A stretch of DNA of 64,000 nt from Tanytarsus gracilentus. Lineage: Eukaryota; Arthropoda; Insecta; Diptera; Chironomidae. Each line of letters opens with the position of its first letter. The stretch's first letter is position 1. The position numbers and the translations under genes are program-made. This document shows, one piece after another, positions 24,466 to 36,140 of this stretch. The notes below the pieces were generated by a model. The model had not been told where the DNA came from. It searched no databases and worked only from the letters and a program-made list of their open reading frames with translations. The stretch is taken from the NCBI GenBank assembly GCA_038502055.1, contig JAXRKN010000042.1:3658001-3722000 (forward strand). The letters run 5' to 3'.

Positions 24466-27400
24466 TTAGTTTGTATCGCCACGGCGCCATGAGTTACCAT
24501 CATCAGACTGTTTTGGCTTTTCTGGTTTGCGATCATCACGTTTTTCTCGTTTATCATCGCCTCTTCTGAATCCGCCTATAATTTAATTATAAAAAAAGTA
24601 ACATTATGTGAATTAAAGACGTCAAATTTATTGTATGAAATTTAAAAATTACCTCCATCTTTTCGGTCTCGGTCACGTCTATCATCACCTCCGCGTCTAT
24701 AACCTCCTTCGCCTCGACTCGCGTCACTACGGCCTGCTTCGTTACGATCTCTTTCGCCTCCAACAGTTCTCCAATTTCCCCCATCAGCACTTTCACGTTG
24801 TTGCGTATCTCTAGCTGGCTGTTGTTGTTGTTGCTGTGATCTCCAAGCACCTAAATAAATAAAATTTGATTTGTAAATTTGATTTCATCAACCAAGTTTG
24901 TTCAAATGAACCAACCCGTTTCTTTAGGCTGATCACGCCATCCACCAGTGTCCTTGGATCTATCATCCCTTCCTCTATTATCATCCCGTGGTCTGTTTTC
25001 ATCTCTGCCTTTAATTTCATCTCGCGGTCGGTTGTCATCATCTCGTCCTCTATTATCATTACGAGGTCTATTCTCATCCCTGCCTCTATTTTCATCACGC
25101 GGAATGTCTCTTCGCCATTGCTGCTTCTCTTGTTCACGTATTTCACCCTCAATAATTGTTCGTGAACGCCAAGCTCCACCCATTGTTGATTGTTGTTGAT
25201 CTCTGGAACTTGAATCGCTTCCACGGACACGCCAGTTGCTCTCTTGAGCTGCGGGCGGTGCGACTCTATCGCGGTCACGAGTGTCACGCATTTCCTCCCG
25301 ATCCTTTTCTTTTTTCAAGCGGGCTTTTTCCTCAATTTCTGCATCACGAGCAGCCTGAATGGCAGCAATTTTTGCCAGCTTCTCATTTTCAACCTCTCTT
25401 TCTTTGCGACGAATCTCCGCCTCAGCGGCCTTACGCTCCTCCTCGATACGTCTCAATTCGTCGAGCTTGCGTTGTTTTTCGGCTTCCCTTTCTGCTAACC
25501 ACTTATCGCGACGTTCTTTGCGTCGTTCAACAACACGCTGTGCGAGTCGTTTCTTCTTTTCCATTTCAAGCATCTCGTTGAATCGAGCAAGCTTAAGCAA
25601 GTGGTGCGATTTTCGTTCGGCTTTCAATTGATCCATGTAGGCATCTCGATCTGCGTGCATTCGTTTTAAACGCTCCTGTTGAATTACGGCATTTTTACGC
25701 TCAGCAATGGTATTTTCTATTCGAGTTTTCTCTTGATTTTCCCAGAAATATTCCTCCTTAACGGCCATTTCTTTGAGATACTCCTTAATTAAAGGAACCT
25801 CTTCGATTCTCTTGGCGCGCTCGAAGTAGTCGATCTTCTTTTCTTGTGACTTGAGGCGTGCTTGCAATTCTTTGCGCTCACGAATGAGAGCATTTTGTTC
25901 CTCTTTAGCAATTTCATCGGGATCAACAGTTGTGCCCTTTTCTTCGATAAATTTCAATAGCTTCTGACCATGAGTAGTTTGTGAGATTTGCTGCATCTTT
26001 TCCATGACTGTTCGATTCTTAATTTGCTTGAGCTCATTTTCCTGAAGAAAATTAAAAATATATAAATTTAGATTTGTTATTCTACTTATTGTTTACGTAC
26101 CTGTCGCTTCCTCTCACGTTCCTAAAAAGAAATTTCAAGATATTAGTATTGTGAAATAATTATTAATGAGTAGTACAACATACTTCAGCCTCTTGTTCGA
26201 GTCTCTTTTGATCGGCAATTTTTTGCTGGCGCTGAATTTCCTCTTGGCGTCTAATTTCTTCTTCTTCTCGCTCAGTGTGTTGACGTTCGATAGCCTCTTT
26301 TCTATCTTCAATGAGCTGTTGACGAATTAAAATGGCTTTATGCTCTTTTGCCTTGTTCTCATGATACGACTTGACCAATTGTTCACGCAATGTATCTCGT
26401 TCGGGCTTGTTGCGATTGGGATTGATTGCAGCAATGGCACGATAAAGAACAATTGACATATTGACGAGCTGTTGTCGAACTTGTTCTGACGGCATGGATT
26501 GTAACATTGGTCCATCGGAGTGATCCTCTCGCTGTGCCTCGCTCAAATCAGTTCCAAACAAAATCATGTGATGCTTGTGATCAATTGTTATTTGCATGTC
26601 ATTGTGACGGACGCAATCAACTAGAATGCGTTCAAGCTTAAACTTGGTAGCAAATTTCGCAAGTTCAAGGAAACGAACAAACTCGATTGTTTGATAAACC
26701 TGACTCACTTGGCGGACAAGACGAACTAGAGTAACATCTTGTAGTGCCTCAATGTACTGAATGAAGAATTGGCTCTTCTCCGTTTTAATGAAAGTGATGA
26801 CATTCTGTACATTAGAGCACAAATTGAGGGGACTGTAATCAATCTCAAGCCATCTGTAGAGATTTTGAAATTCCGGAAGTGCAAGTTGAAAAACGTTCGT
26901 GCGAATAATTTCTTTCAAAAGGGACGCTCTTGAGGGCGGCTGTGTAAGATTGAGTAAAACTGCCAATCGTTGAGCCTTCTCTAATGGACTCTTATCGGTT
27001 TCAATGAAACGATCGTACTCGGGATGAGCGGATGGAAGTGGAATTGAAAGTGTTGCAACGAGAACGTGAGAAGCCATTCTCTGAAGTTCCTCCTGTGTGA
27101 TTGTTTTTTTCAGTTCACGCGACAATTGCAAGAGTCGAAGGAGTGCAGCGGCATGAAAGAGGCGATTTTCAGCCTTCCAAAAGACCAAAGCAAGCTTCTG
27201 ATAGTAATTTGCCATTGTCTTAGGCTGGGGTGTCTTTTTCGAGAGTGTCATCAGACCATGAATGTCCTCGATTGCCTTGTAGGCCTCTTGCCACAACTCC
27301 ATCTGAATGGCGCTATCAAGCTGATAGAGACGCGTATCGAGATTCAATTGTTGAGTCTCTGGCTTTTGAATGCTAACTTGAGTGCTTGGAGCAGTCGGCT

Positions 27401-28188
27401 TTGCAATATCATCCAAATGCTTGCGTAATTTCTCACTCAATTTACGAAACTCCATCTTGCGATTATAGTTGAGACAAAATTGAAAAGCCTTACGAGCAAT
27501 GTCATGATAGAGAATTTCACAGTGTGTATTTACACGTAGAAGCTCCAAACACTGGCAGTAGCTTTCCCACAAAAACTTCACCCATGGAAGGAGAATTGTA
27601 CGATCAGAACGATCCTGGGCATCTTCGCCGCACACAGCCGACATTAGTAGAATACTTTCCGGCGTTGCCAAATTATCCAAGTCATCAATGTCGAGGACGG
27701 CTTGCGATGACTTTTTTCGAGCCGCTTCACATCTCTCCTCCGCCAAAGTCAGATAATAACGAATGACTTTTTCAAGAGAACCAACATTGACCTGATTATA
27801 AAAAAAACAAGGTTTATAACAGAAATAAAATATATTTTTTTTAATTCTTACCAATTGAAACATGTTACGATACTGAAATAGGCCCTCCTTAGCGATGTGA
27901 CTTTTCTTGAGTTCTACACAAAGCTCCAAATACTTCATCATGATCGGTTCCATAATCGATTCCGACCATGTATACGAATATTTCTTATTGCGAAAAACCT
28001 CTTGCAGGGTGTCTAACGCTCGAGCCTCCTTGCCCACTTCAATGAACTCTGTAAACATTTAAATTCCATCTTTTAATGCTTTTCTTTATTTTTTATGGGT
28101 TATTTTTATTCCTCGTGGCAGATATATTTTTAAACTTACCGTAAGCTCGCTTTAACGCATTTTCTGGACGTTGTATGTATCTCGCCAT
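24466..28188 (-). CDS. eIF3a: Eukaryotic translation initiation factor 3 subunit A
   Basis: Predicted 1102 aa. Exons: 28188-28140, 28048-27852, 27791-26184, 26121-26101 (21-nt microexon), 26041-24916, 24850-24653, 24575-24466. It begins MARYIQRPENALKRA and continues through the conserved helical N-terminal half (PCI-containing), for example LPWVKFLWESYCQCLELLR. A long Glu/Arg coiled-coil spectrin-like region follows, then a degenerate Arg/Asp decapeptide-repeat domain of RDENR/RDDNR units (about residues 890-1000), as known for eIF3a. It is the largest eIF3 subunit, scaffolding the octameric core on the 40S ribosome. The donor after residue KETG is the weak GTTGGT, chosen because it alone restores phase. 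It lies 244 bp downstream of Sam50 on the same strand. Confidence 0.96.
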
Positions 28189-28431
28189 GTTGAGAACTTT
28201 CCTCACTACACTTTTTAATTATTTTTTAAGCTGAAATTGGTGTATTTACTCTCAGTAAAATCAATTTTAAACTTTTACAAAAGTTGTAAAATGATTTTTT
28301 TTGTATGGTAAGAATTGGAAAATGTCAACAAGAGCGCTTTTAGAAAGTGCCAATACCCGCTCAGTAATTTAAACAAATACGTTATGCTTTCAATGAAAAA
28401 TTCACTGATAATTTATTCAGTAATCTTGTTC

Positions 28432-30177
28432 CTACAGAAACTCGTAGCCTATGCCAAATTGAAAAGCGGGATTAACTCTATCGGTCTTATGCTTCTTAAG
28501 GGGATAACAATAGTTCACTTCTATGCGAGCACGTCCACCAATTTTGAATGCCAATCCAATGCCACACGCGATTCTTGCACTATCAAGCGAGAGCGTATCG
28601 CAGTTGCCAAAATTATAGAAGAAATGCGTTCTGAAGAGATCTCCAAATGCACCGAAATGCCGATTAAATGGTAAGGGTGTCCATAAATGCAATCCAGTCG
28701 CCCAGTACGCTCTTGTGCCCTGATTTTATAATTGTATGTAATTAATAATTATTTTGTGTTTTAAAACCAAAATTCTCGAACCTTTGGGACTCCGTCTTGA
28801 ATTGGAGTAGCGCCAGCTGGTTCAAATCCTCGCAGAGAAAGTGCTCCGCCTAGGAAGTAGAGACTATCGATAGGCAGCGGTTTCATAATTCGTTCATTCT
28901 CGAAAAGTTTTCCTAATCGGCCGCACAATTGAAGGGACATCCCGCCGAAGAGCGGAACATTCATTTCGACATGGGTATCAGACTTAACAGCACCATATAA
29001 GCTGAGATGATCGCCTATTAATTCCGTGGTTGTTTTAATATAAATACCTTGTGTAGGAAAAACACGATCATCACGACTGTCGAATGCACCTATATGTCGG
29101 AAAATTGATGCTAACCGAGGACCACATTCTTGCCTGAAAAATAATTTAATTTTTTGCTGTTTTCATACTATACACATGGGATGCTTTTACCTTATGTAGA
29201 AAGGAGTTTGCTTGTTCGTTGCGTGAATTTCCTTCATTCCACACTCATATTGAAAGCTGTGAGTAATCTGAAGTGGCATGAGAAAAGAAAAGTCCAAGAG
29301 CATTCCAGAGTGATCAGATTTAAAGCGAGACCATGGCAAGACATTCGAGTGCCGGAAAATAGTTATTGATGTACTAAAAGAAATAGTGAGATTAGATCCA
29401 TTTTTAATGGGACGAAAATTGCTATTGTTGGTGGCTCACTCAGGCTTGTAATCGCCATATTTTGTATGATAGAAGGGCTTTAAAAGCTTCAAGTTAAGCT
29501 CCGTTGCTTTTGTGACGCTATAGCTGTAATTAATACTCAAGCGCTCTCCACGACCAGCTATGTTCGGCGAAACCAATTCAGTCGTTAGAGCTCCGTCATT
29601 TTGCCCAATTTCAGTACCGATTGTTCCGGTTATCCTTGATAATTCTTCGCCCTCAAACGAAACAACATAGCCGTGCTTTGCGGCGTCTTTAGATTTATCC
29701 GTATCAATTTGAGCACGCAAACCCTTGAAGATACCGAGCTCAATTAGACTTTCATAGGCTCTAGATTTAAATGAGTTTGTTAAATTGCGGATAATAATTA
29801 AATTAGAGAGGTTTATTTTACTCATTAGTTTCAAACAGCAAATCCTGAAATGTTGTTGCGGCAAAGAGCTTTTTGCATGCGCGCTGTATGTAATCGTCTT
29901 TAGTACGATCGAGCCCATTTACATTGACTTTCGCCACTCGAGCCTAAAAATAATTAATGTAAATAAAATTAAGCATTAAAAATTTGATTTAAATTAATAA
30001 TAAAAAATATCTAACCTGGATTTTTGTAAAATCCACACTCGCTGAGCTGGAACCACCACCTGAATCCTATATTTATATTTATAAATGATTCAAAATGTCA
30101 TTTTATGTGAAACATCAATTATTAGATAACCTTTTTCACGTCTAAAAAATACTCACCTTTGACTTTGTGCCGCCCAT
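28432..30177 (-). CDS. Sam50: Sorting and assembly machinery component 50 (Sam50/Tob55)
   Basis: Predicted 445 aa. Exons: 30177-30157, 30066-30016, 29943-29822, 29760-29440, 29373-29191, 29133-28782, 28719-28432, all in phase. Residues about 25-110 form a single POTRA-like domain (VAKVNVNGLDRTKDDYIQ, then ESLIELGIFKGLRAQID). The remainder is an Omp85-type beta-barrel with FLGGALSLRGFEPAG (the conserved loop 6 RGF signature) and the C-terminal beta-signal QFGIGYEFL. It inserts beta-barrel proteins into the mitochondrial outer membrane. Length fits the family. The donor after GVPK is a weak GTTCGA, required by phase. Confidence 0.95.
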
Positions 30178-30765
30178 ATTTTTGCATTGATATCGTTGCT
30201 TGTTAATTATATCAATAATTAAAACATTTATTGACGTATAATGGCCTTATACTTATCAAATTAAACTAGATAGAAGATTTACACAATTTTTCATACGTTT
30301 AAAAATATAAGAAATTTTCAGCGGGTCGACAAACTAGCATAGCACTTCTGGGAATTTTAAAAGTTCCGTAGCACATGAAAGAATAAAATTCTCGATTTCA
30401 AATTTACTTACAAACATTTTGAATCCCTTTTAAAACCGTACAATTATCTGAAGAAATAAAAAATAATCTTGCCCAAAAAATCTGAAATCTTAATTTATTG
30501 GAATTTTATTTCAGGAAATACCGGAACTGTAAAATAAAAACTTTTTTGATATTTTTGTAAAACTATAAAAAGTTTTGAGACAAATTTTTGAACCCAAAAC
30601 ATAAAAGTTTACAAAATATATATTCATATTGTCCACATTCTTGTACCTTAATGGAAAAATAAATTTATTTTACAAAAATTTGGTTATACATGAACTTTGC
30701 TCTCTTTTTACACAAAAATAAAATTAAATACAAAAAAAAATTCATAAAGCATTAAAAAAATAATC
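30178..30765. other. Sam50 upstream region and Pax gene 3' UTR
   Basis: 588 bp between two minus-strand genes. It must contain the Sam50 promoter and the end of the Pax transcript; AT-rich with no coding exon seen. Confidence 0.5.
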
Positions 30766-33700
30766 TCATGACCAATATTTACTGGCAGTTGAATTGGCGT
30801 ACGATTGATGAAAATCTAGAGGCACATTTGAAGGCGCTGATGCACATAAATTTGATAAAGAGTACTGTTGTGGCTGATATTGACCAGTAGCCCAACTAGC
30901 TCCGCTTTCTATTTGATGCTTTACATAAGAGTCTGCTGAAATACTTGATGGACTGTTTGGTTTTACGTGAATATCTGGAGGATCACTCGAGTGTTTTGAT
31001 GGGTAATCTGGAAATTTTGATCAATTTGAATCTCCCAAAAAAAACCGTATAATTAATTACCTTGATTTTGATTGAAATGCATGTGACTTGAGTTAAACGA
31101 TTGAGGTTGATTATTAACGAATGGATTATGCTGGAAACCGCCAGCAAAGGAGCTGCTTTGAGTGTGTCCCGTTGAATTGAGAAAATCGAAATTATTCATC
31201 ATTTGATAAGTTTCATTTGATATCGATGAAGTGTGTGGATGTGGATAGTGAGAGTTTGATGATATCGGAGGAGGACCCATTGATGTTTGTCCCGGCGCGT
31301 GTTTTCTTAGTCGTGCACGACGATTACTAAACCAAACTTGGATGCGAGCTAAATAATTTTCAAGAGCTAAAATATTAATGATTTTGCATACAATACAAAC
31401 TTTTTCATTACCTTCAGTTAATCCTGTTGACTGGGCCAATTCTTCTCGATGATAAACGTCTGGATATTGTGTTCTTGCAAATGCTTTTTCTAAAGCCTCT
31501 AATTGATCACCAGAAAATGTCGTCCTACATCTCCGTTGCTTTCGTTTCAGCACTATTCCTGGCTCACTTTCCGTGTCACTGTCACTATGGACATCTATCA
31601 AAAATTATAAGAATTAATTTCTAGTGTAAAAATTAATGGGTACACATTAAAGGAAAAGGAAAAGCATAATGATCTCGTATTCAGGAATATTTTTTCATAT
31701 AGTTTAAAAAAACATCAAGACGAGCGAAAAATCATAAAATAAAGATCAAAGAAGAAATGCCGTGATATGCAGTGAGAGCCTTTTTTCACCGTCTAATTTT
31801 TTTTGCTGGTAAAAAGCCACACTGAGAGCTCGTGTGTAAGGTAAAGTGAGAAAATAATCATCATAAAACATTATAATTTATGCTAATAGATCCACATGCA
31901 GCTTCTTATTCTACCGAAAATATTTTCTTTGACTTAATTAGATTTTCACACCTCTATGAGTGTCGGTGGTGTTGATACCTACAAATATGTGCATGGCTCT
32001 AAACAGCTTCAAAGTTCTTCTTTCTTTTCCATTAGTTAAGTATAGCCAAAAAAAGAGGCGTTAATTAAAAAGTGTTAAAAGTAAATATAAATCAGTTCCT
32101 AAATAAATAATCTACACCCCTTTACAATGTTTCGTAGCGCTCGCTAAGTACGAAAGTTTTTAGAATTCAGAAGTTCTAAAATAACTTTATTAGCCTGAGT
32201 TTTTTGAATTCAAAGTTAATTAACTTTTATTTTTATGGCTGAGCCATGTATAATAATTTTTTTTACAAATTTTTTTGATTATCATAGGTATAAATTAAAA
32301 TAATTGGTGTCATCTAAATCTCAACAGCGGTCAACTTGCACTTAAATACTTGTTGTAAACGAAATTTCTTAATGCATGCAAGTTATATTTTTTTTTGTTA
32401 AAAATATTTTATAAAATTTTATTTTGCTAATTTTAATACTTATAGTGTGATCAATTATTAAAATAGTTTATTTTTAACTTAAGAGTTGCCTATTGCATTC
32501 TGATTTTTTTTTAAATTCGCAGCCACTAATAATAAAAGTTTACAGACTGTAAATGTGCGTTCTCGTATTTTATATTTTATATAATTAGGAACTCTAATAA
32601 AATGGATATTTTTTAGGTAAGTATAAAAGAAGAAACCTTGTGAGTTGCCGATTTATAGTCTTCCTTCGAAAATGATTAAATAAAAAGTTTTCACATTAAA
32701 CTTTATCACATTTCATTAACTTACACTTATTTTTTAATTTTTTTTATAAAAGTGATGGCAAAAATAGTTTTTTAACTGAAGACCTTAAAATTTAGCATAT
32801 ATGTCCATTCATGAGCATGGCCAAATATTTCGGTGTGATTAATGCTGTGTTTCGTATGCAAATCCCAACGAATATGCAATCATTCTCGCAGGGATTTTAA
32901 TTCCTTCATTTGATCTTTAATGAAGGTGTGAAGAACTTGACTTCCCTGTCTGATATTGTTGTGCTCTCATATTTGTGTGGCATCAAAAGAAGCCGAAAAT
33001 GGAATTTTTTTAATCGTGTGCGAGAGTAAGCGCGAATGCATTTTTAATGGGAAGGTTTACAAAGAGAAAAAAGTTGACATACGCCACACAATGATATTTT
33101 GAAAATGAATAGGAAAGAATATGTAGAGGGTATATATTTTTTGGAAATTTCACCTAAATGATTTTGTACACATTACTTTTACTGTAACCACTGCACTGAA
33201 CTCTTTTTATTATTTTTAAAGAGATCCCCAAAATTAAATGCAATCCCAGCTTAATGATGTTTTAATGCCGACTTTTAATAAATGCCGCGGCATGCGACGG
33301 CAGTTATATTCATAAGTGTCAGATTTTTTTGAAGGACGTGTTCAGTTGTCAGCTTTTCTTTCCCAATAAAGAATTTTTCAATAAGTTCCTCATGATGTGA
33401 CATTAGCAGACAATGTGATGCTTGAGAGTTTCATGATTGAGGCTCTCAAGATAGAGTAACATAATAAACTATTACTTACCACCCAGAATTCCATGAATAG
33501 AATAGTCCTTTCGATCGTCTTTTCTTTCTCCTACAATTCCGCCGCGTAATAATCTTGATATTGACGAAACAGATGGCGGATCCGCAACCCCTTCCTATAT
33601 CACATATTTAATTTTTAAAGTATTAAATCATTTTTTTACAGCGAAATTAATTCTAAAAAACTTAATTTTATAAATTTTCAAGGATTTAATGATTTTAAAA

Positions 33701-34979
33701 TAAGGTAAACCATTGTTCATCTGCCCACAGTAAAGTGGCTCAATTTTGACAGAAAAATAATGTTTTGTGACTTTTAAATTGATTGATTGGTCGGTTTTTA
33801 ATTGAAAGATTTATTAAAATCATATAGGCATTGATGCCAATGAAAATAAAAATTGAGCGAGTTGAGAAAATCATTTAGAACGTTGCACACGCACCTTTAT
33901 TAGTTTTTCTCTAATTTCCCAGCTAAAAATTCCCGGATTTTCTTTCTTCATTTCTTCGATTTGATTTTCAATTTCTGGCGTTGCTACACGTGGTTTGCTC
34001 CCTCCAATTACACCAGGTCGAATGCTTCCAGTCTCTTGGTATCTGTTTAGTATTTTTGATACACATCCATGAGACACTCGTAGTTGCCGACTTATCACAC
34101 AAGGTCGAACTCCACTTGCCGCCAGCTCGACTATCTTCAGGCGAATATGATTTGGTAAAGGTCGACCGTTAATGAAAACACCTCCTAATTGATTGACGCG
34201 ACCCTGTCCTGAAATGTTTATATTTCAATCACTATTCAAATCAACAAGATACATCAAAAATCACAGAAATGAGTAGAAGCTAACAAATACCAGCTGTTCT
34301 TTGAATCTAATCGTCATAACCCTCGTGATAAATTCTTCTTCCCTATTTTTAAATGCATGAAAATTCTTAACCAATGAAATTGATTCGTTCTGGATCTTTT
34401 TGATGCACATTTTTACTAAAATGTTGTTGCTTGCCATATATCACTGCATCACACATATTTCGTTAGTTGGAAAAGGTTGTAAATTGGTTTTAATTATTCT
34501 GGAATCATGAGCATGTATATGTTCCAAAGAGTGAAATACAGGGGTTGGTTCTTTCGATCGTTTATATAAAAGTGACATAGCATATGAAGAATGGCGTGAA
34601 TAATTGAAAATGAATGCAGTAGGAAAATTAAAAGTCACATTTTAAAAATCAACGGCTCAAAAATTAGAAATGGTTCATTTGCAAATGCATGAGAAATGTG
34701 CTTTTTCATATTTTTTGATTTCAATAAATGGATTCTTCAATTTTTCGTGCTTAACGAGACGTTGTTTTATCTTTTAAAAATTAGTTCTTGAGAAAAATTG
34801 ATGATGAATGACATAAAATGTTCAGAAAACAATGATACTTTGGTATTAAATGATGATGGGAGCAGAGTATTTCATTATTGGAAATTTTTCGAAAAAGTTT
34901 TACCTTGAAAAGGATATCCTGCAAACAGCGGTCGCATATTAAGCGAACTACTATTGTTTAAAGATCCTGATACATCCAT
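30766..34979 (-). CDS. Paired-class Pax transcription factor (gooseberry/paired type, Pax3/7)
   Basis: Predicted 405 aa. Exons: 34979-34904, 34208-33895, 33594-33480, 31594-31412, 31348-31061, 31007-30766. Residues about 26-153 form a full paired domain (GQGRVNQLGGVFINGRPLP, CVSKILNRYQETGSIRPG). An octapeptide follows (YSIHGILG, usually HSIDGILG). The paired-class homeodomain at about 188-247 has Ser at position 50 (IQVWFSNRRARLRK); one intron splits it in TE|ARIQ. DSDTESEPG precedes the homeodomain, as in gooseberry-neuro and paired. The C-terminus is Ser/His/Asn-rich with no clear transactivation motif. It is a nuclear DNA-binding regulator of segmentation or neural patterning. Choosing among gsb, gsb-n and prd needs a tree; the RKHA after the homeodomain leans to gsb-n. 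The third intron is 1.9 kb and may hold enhancers. Confidence 0.93.
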
Positions 34980-35867
34980 TTAATAATTTTTTATGGTAAT
35001 AATTTTATTTTAATTATATTTTTTCTCTTTCTTTGGAAAGAGTCTAGTTTCTTTTTTTTCACAAATTCTTTACATTTAAATAATTTCACTATGCACTTGA
35101 CATTTGAATATTTGAGCGTTAATTTCCGAGTCGCGTGCCGCTCTCATGAGATCTAACAAAGCACTGCGCAAAGATTGGTTCAACGAGTGTTAAAGGGTCT
35201 TCTCGTGAGATTTTTAAATTTAAAATCTAGACATGAAAGAGATGAAAAAGAATGAAAGAAACTGTTGCCATCTCTTTCTGACAAATAAGCCAATGCATGA
35301 TCGAAGATCATGCTTAACTCCGCCTCAGGATACTCTTTCCGCTCTCTCTCTCAAAAATTTTTGATAGTCTTTCATTAAAACGTACTTAATTTGAGTAAAC
35401 GGTCCATTGATGAATTTCCTTCATGTATCTATAGCAGAAAAAAATTCCCATGGTCTCTCGCTTGATTAATTAGCGTTAATCTCAGAATGGAGCAGAAAAA
35501 GAGTCTAATTAGCTCTACATTTAATTTACTACGAGCTCATCTGAAGAATAATTGCTAGTCATTTGTTGTTGTTGATTTTACTAAGTCATAAGGAACCAAC
35601 ATATATTAATGAAAATTTTTTAATCGCACTATCTCAAAAATATAAAAATAAAATTCTTTTAAATTTTAGCCTCAAAAAATTGTAATAAAAAAGTGATGAA
35701 TGTTTAGATCAAAAAATTAGACAACGGAATAAAGAAGAAGAGGCAGAAAGTAAATATGCTCAGGCGCTTGTATATCGAAGAATAAAAAGAGATTTATCGG
35801 AGCTGCGTGTGTGAAAAGAGGTGGATGGAACTTAAAACTGAGAGAATTAAGAAAATGATCGAGGAGA

Positions 35868-36140
35868 ATGGATCTGATTTTTATTATTATTAATTGTTTG
35901 CAATCAATTTTCCAAACTGGCTGGTACATTCAGGAATTAATTAGTGTCTGCGCACTATATTTGGTCTCGGTACTTTTATTTGTTATTTGTTATATTACAA
36001 CCCTAGTCAGCAGGCGCTTCAGAGAGTATTATTATGCAGTCCTTCAGAATGTGGTCTTAATGAATGCGAGCAATAGATCATTTTCTGAACGAAGAGATTA
36101 TAAACGGGAACTATGGGAATTTTCATTTTTGTCCAATTGA
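35868..36140 (+). CDS. Candidate small membrane protein, 90 aa
   Basis: A single open frame with a favourable start context (A at -3, G at +4). It encodes one strongly hydrophobic segment (SVCALYLVSVLLFVICYI, about residues 28-46) followed directly by basic RRFREYYY, the polarity expected for a membrane anchor. I recognise no family. Codon use is not distinctive and no introns or poly(A) signal support it, so it may be a chance frame in AT-rich sequence. Confidence 0.22.
   Translation: MDLIFIIINCLQSIFQTGWYIQELISVCALYLVSVLLFVICYITTLVSRRFREYYYAVLQNVVLMNASNRSFSERRDYKRELWEFSFLSN

Noticed and set aside
24866..25631. Several plus-strand frames rich in Ser/Leu/Arg
   Set aside because: They are antisense shadows of the Arg/Asp/Glu-rich C-terminal half of eIF3a.
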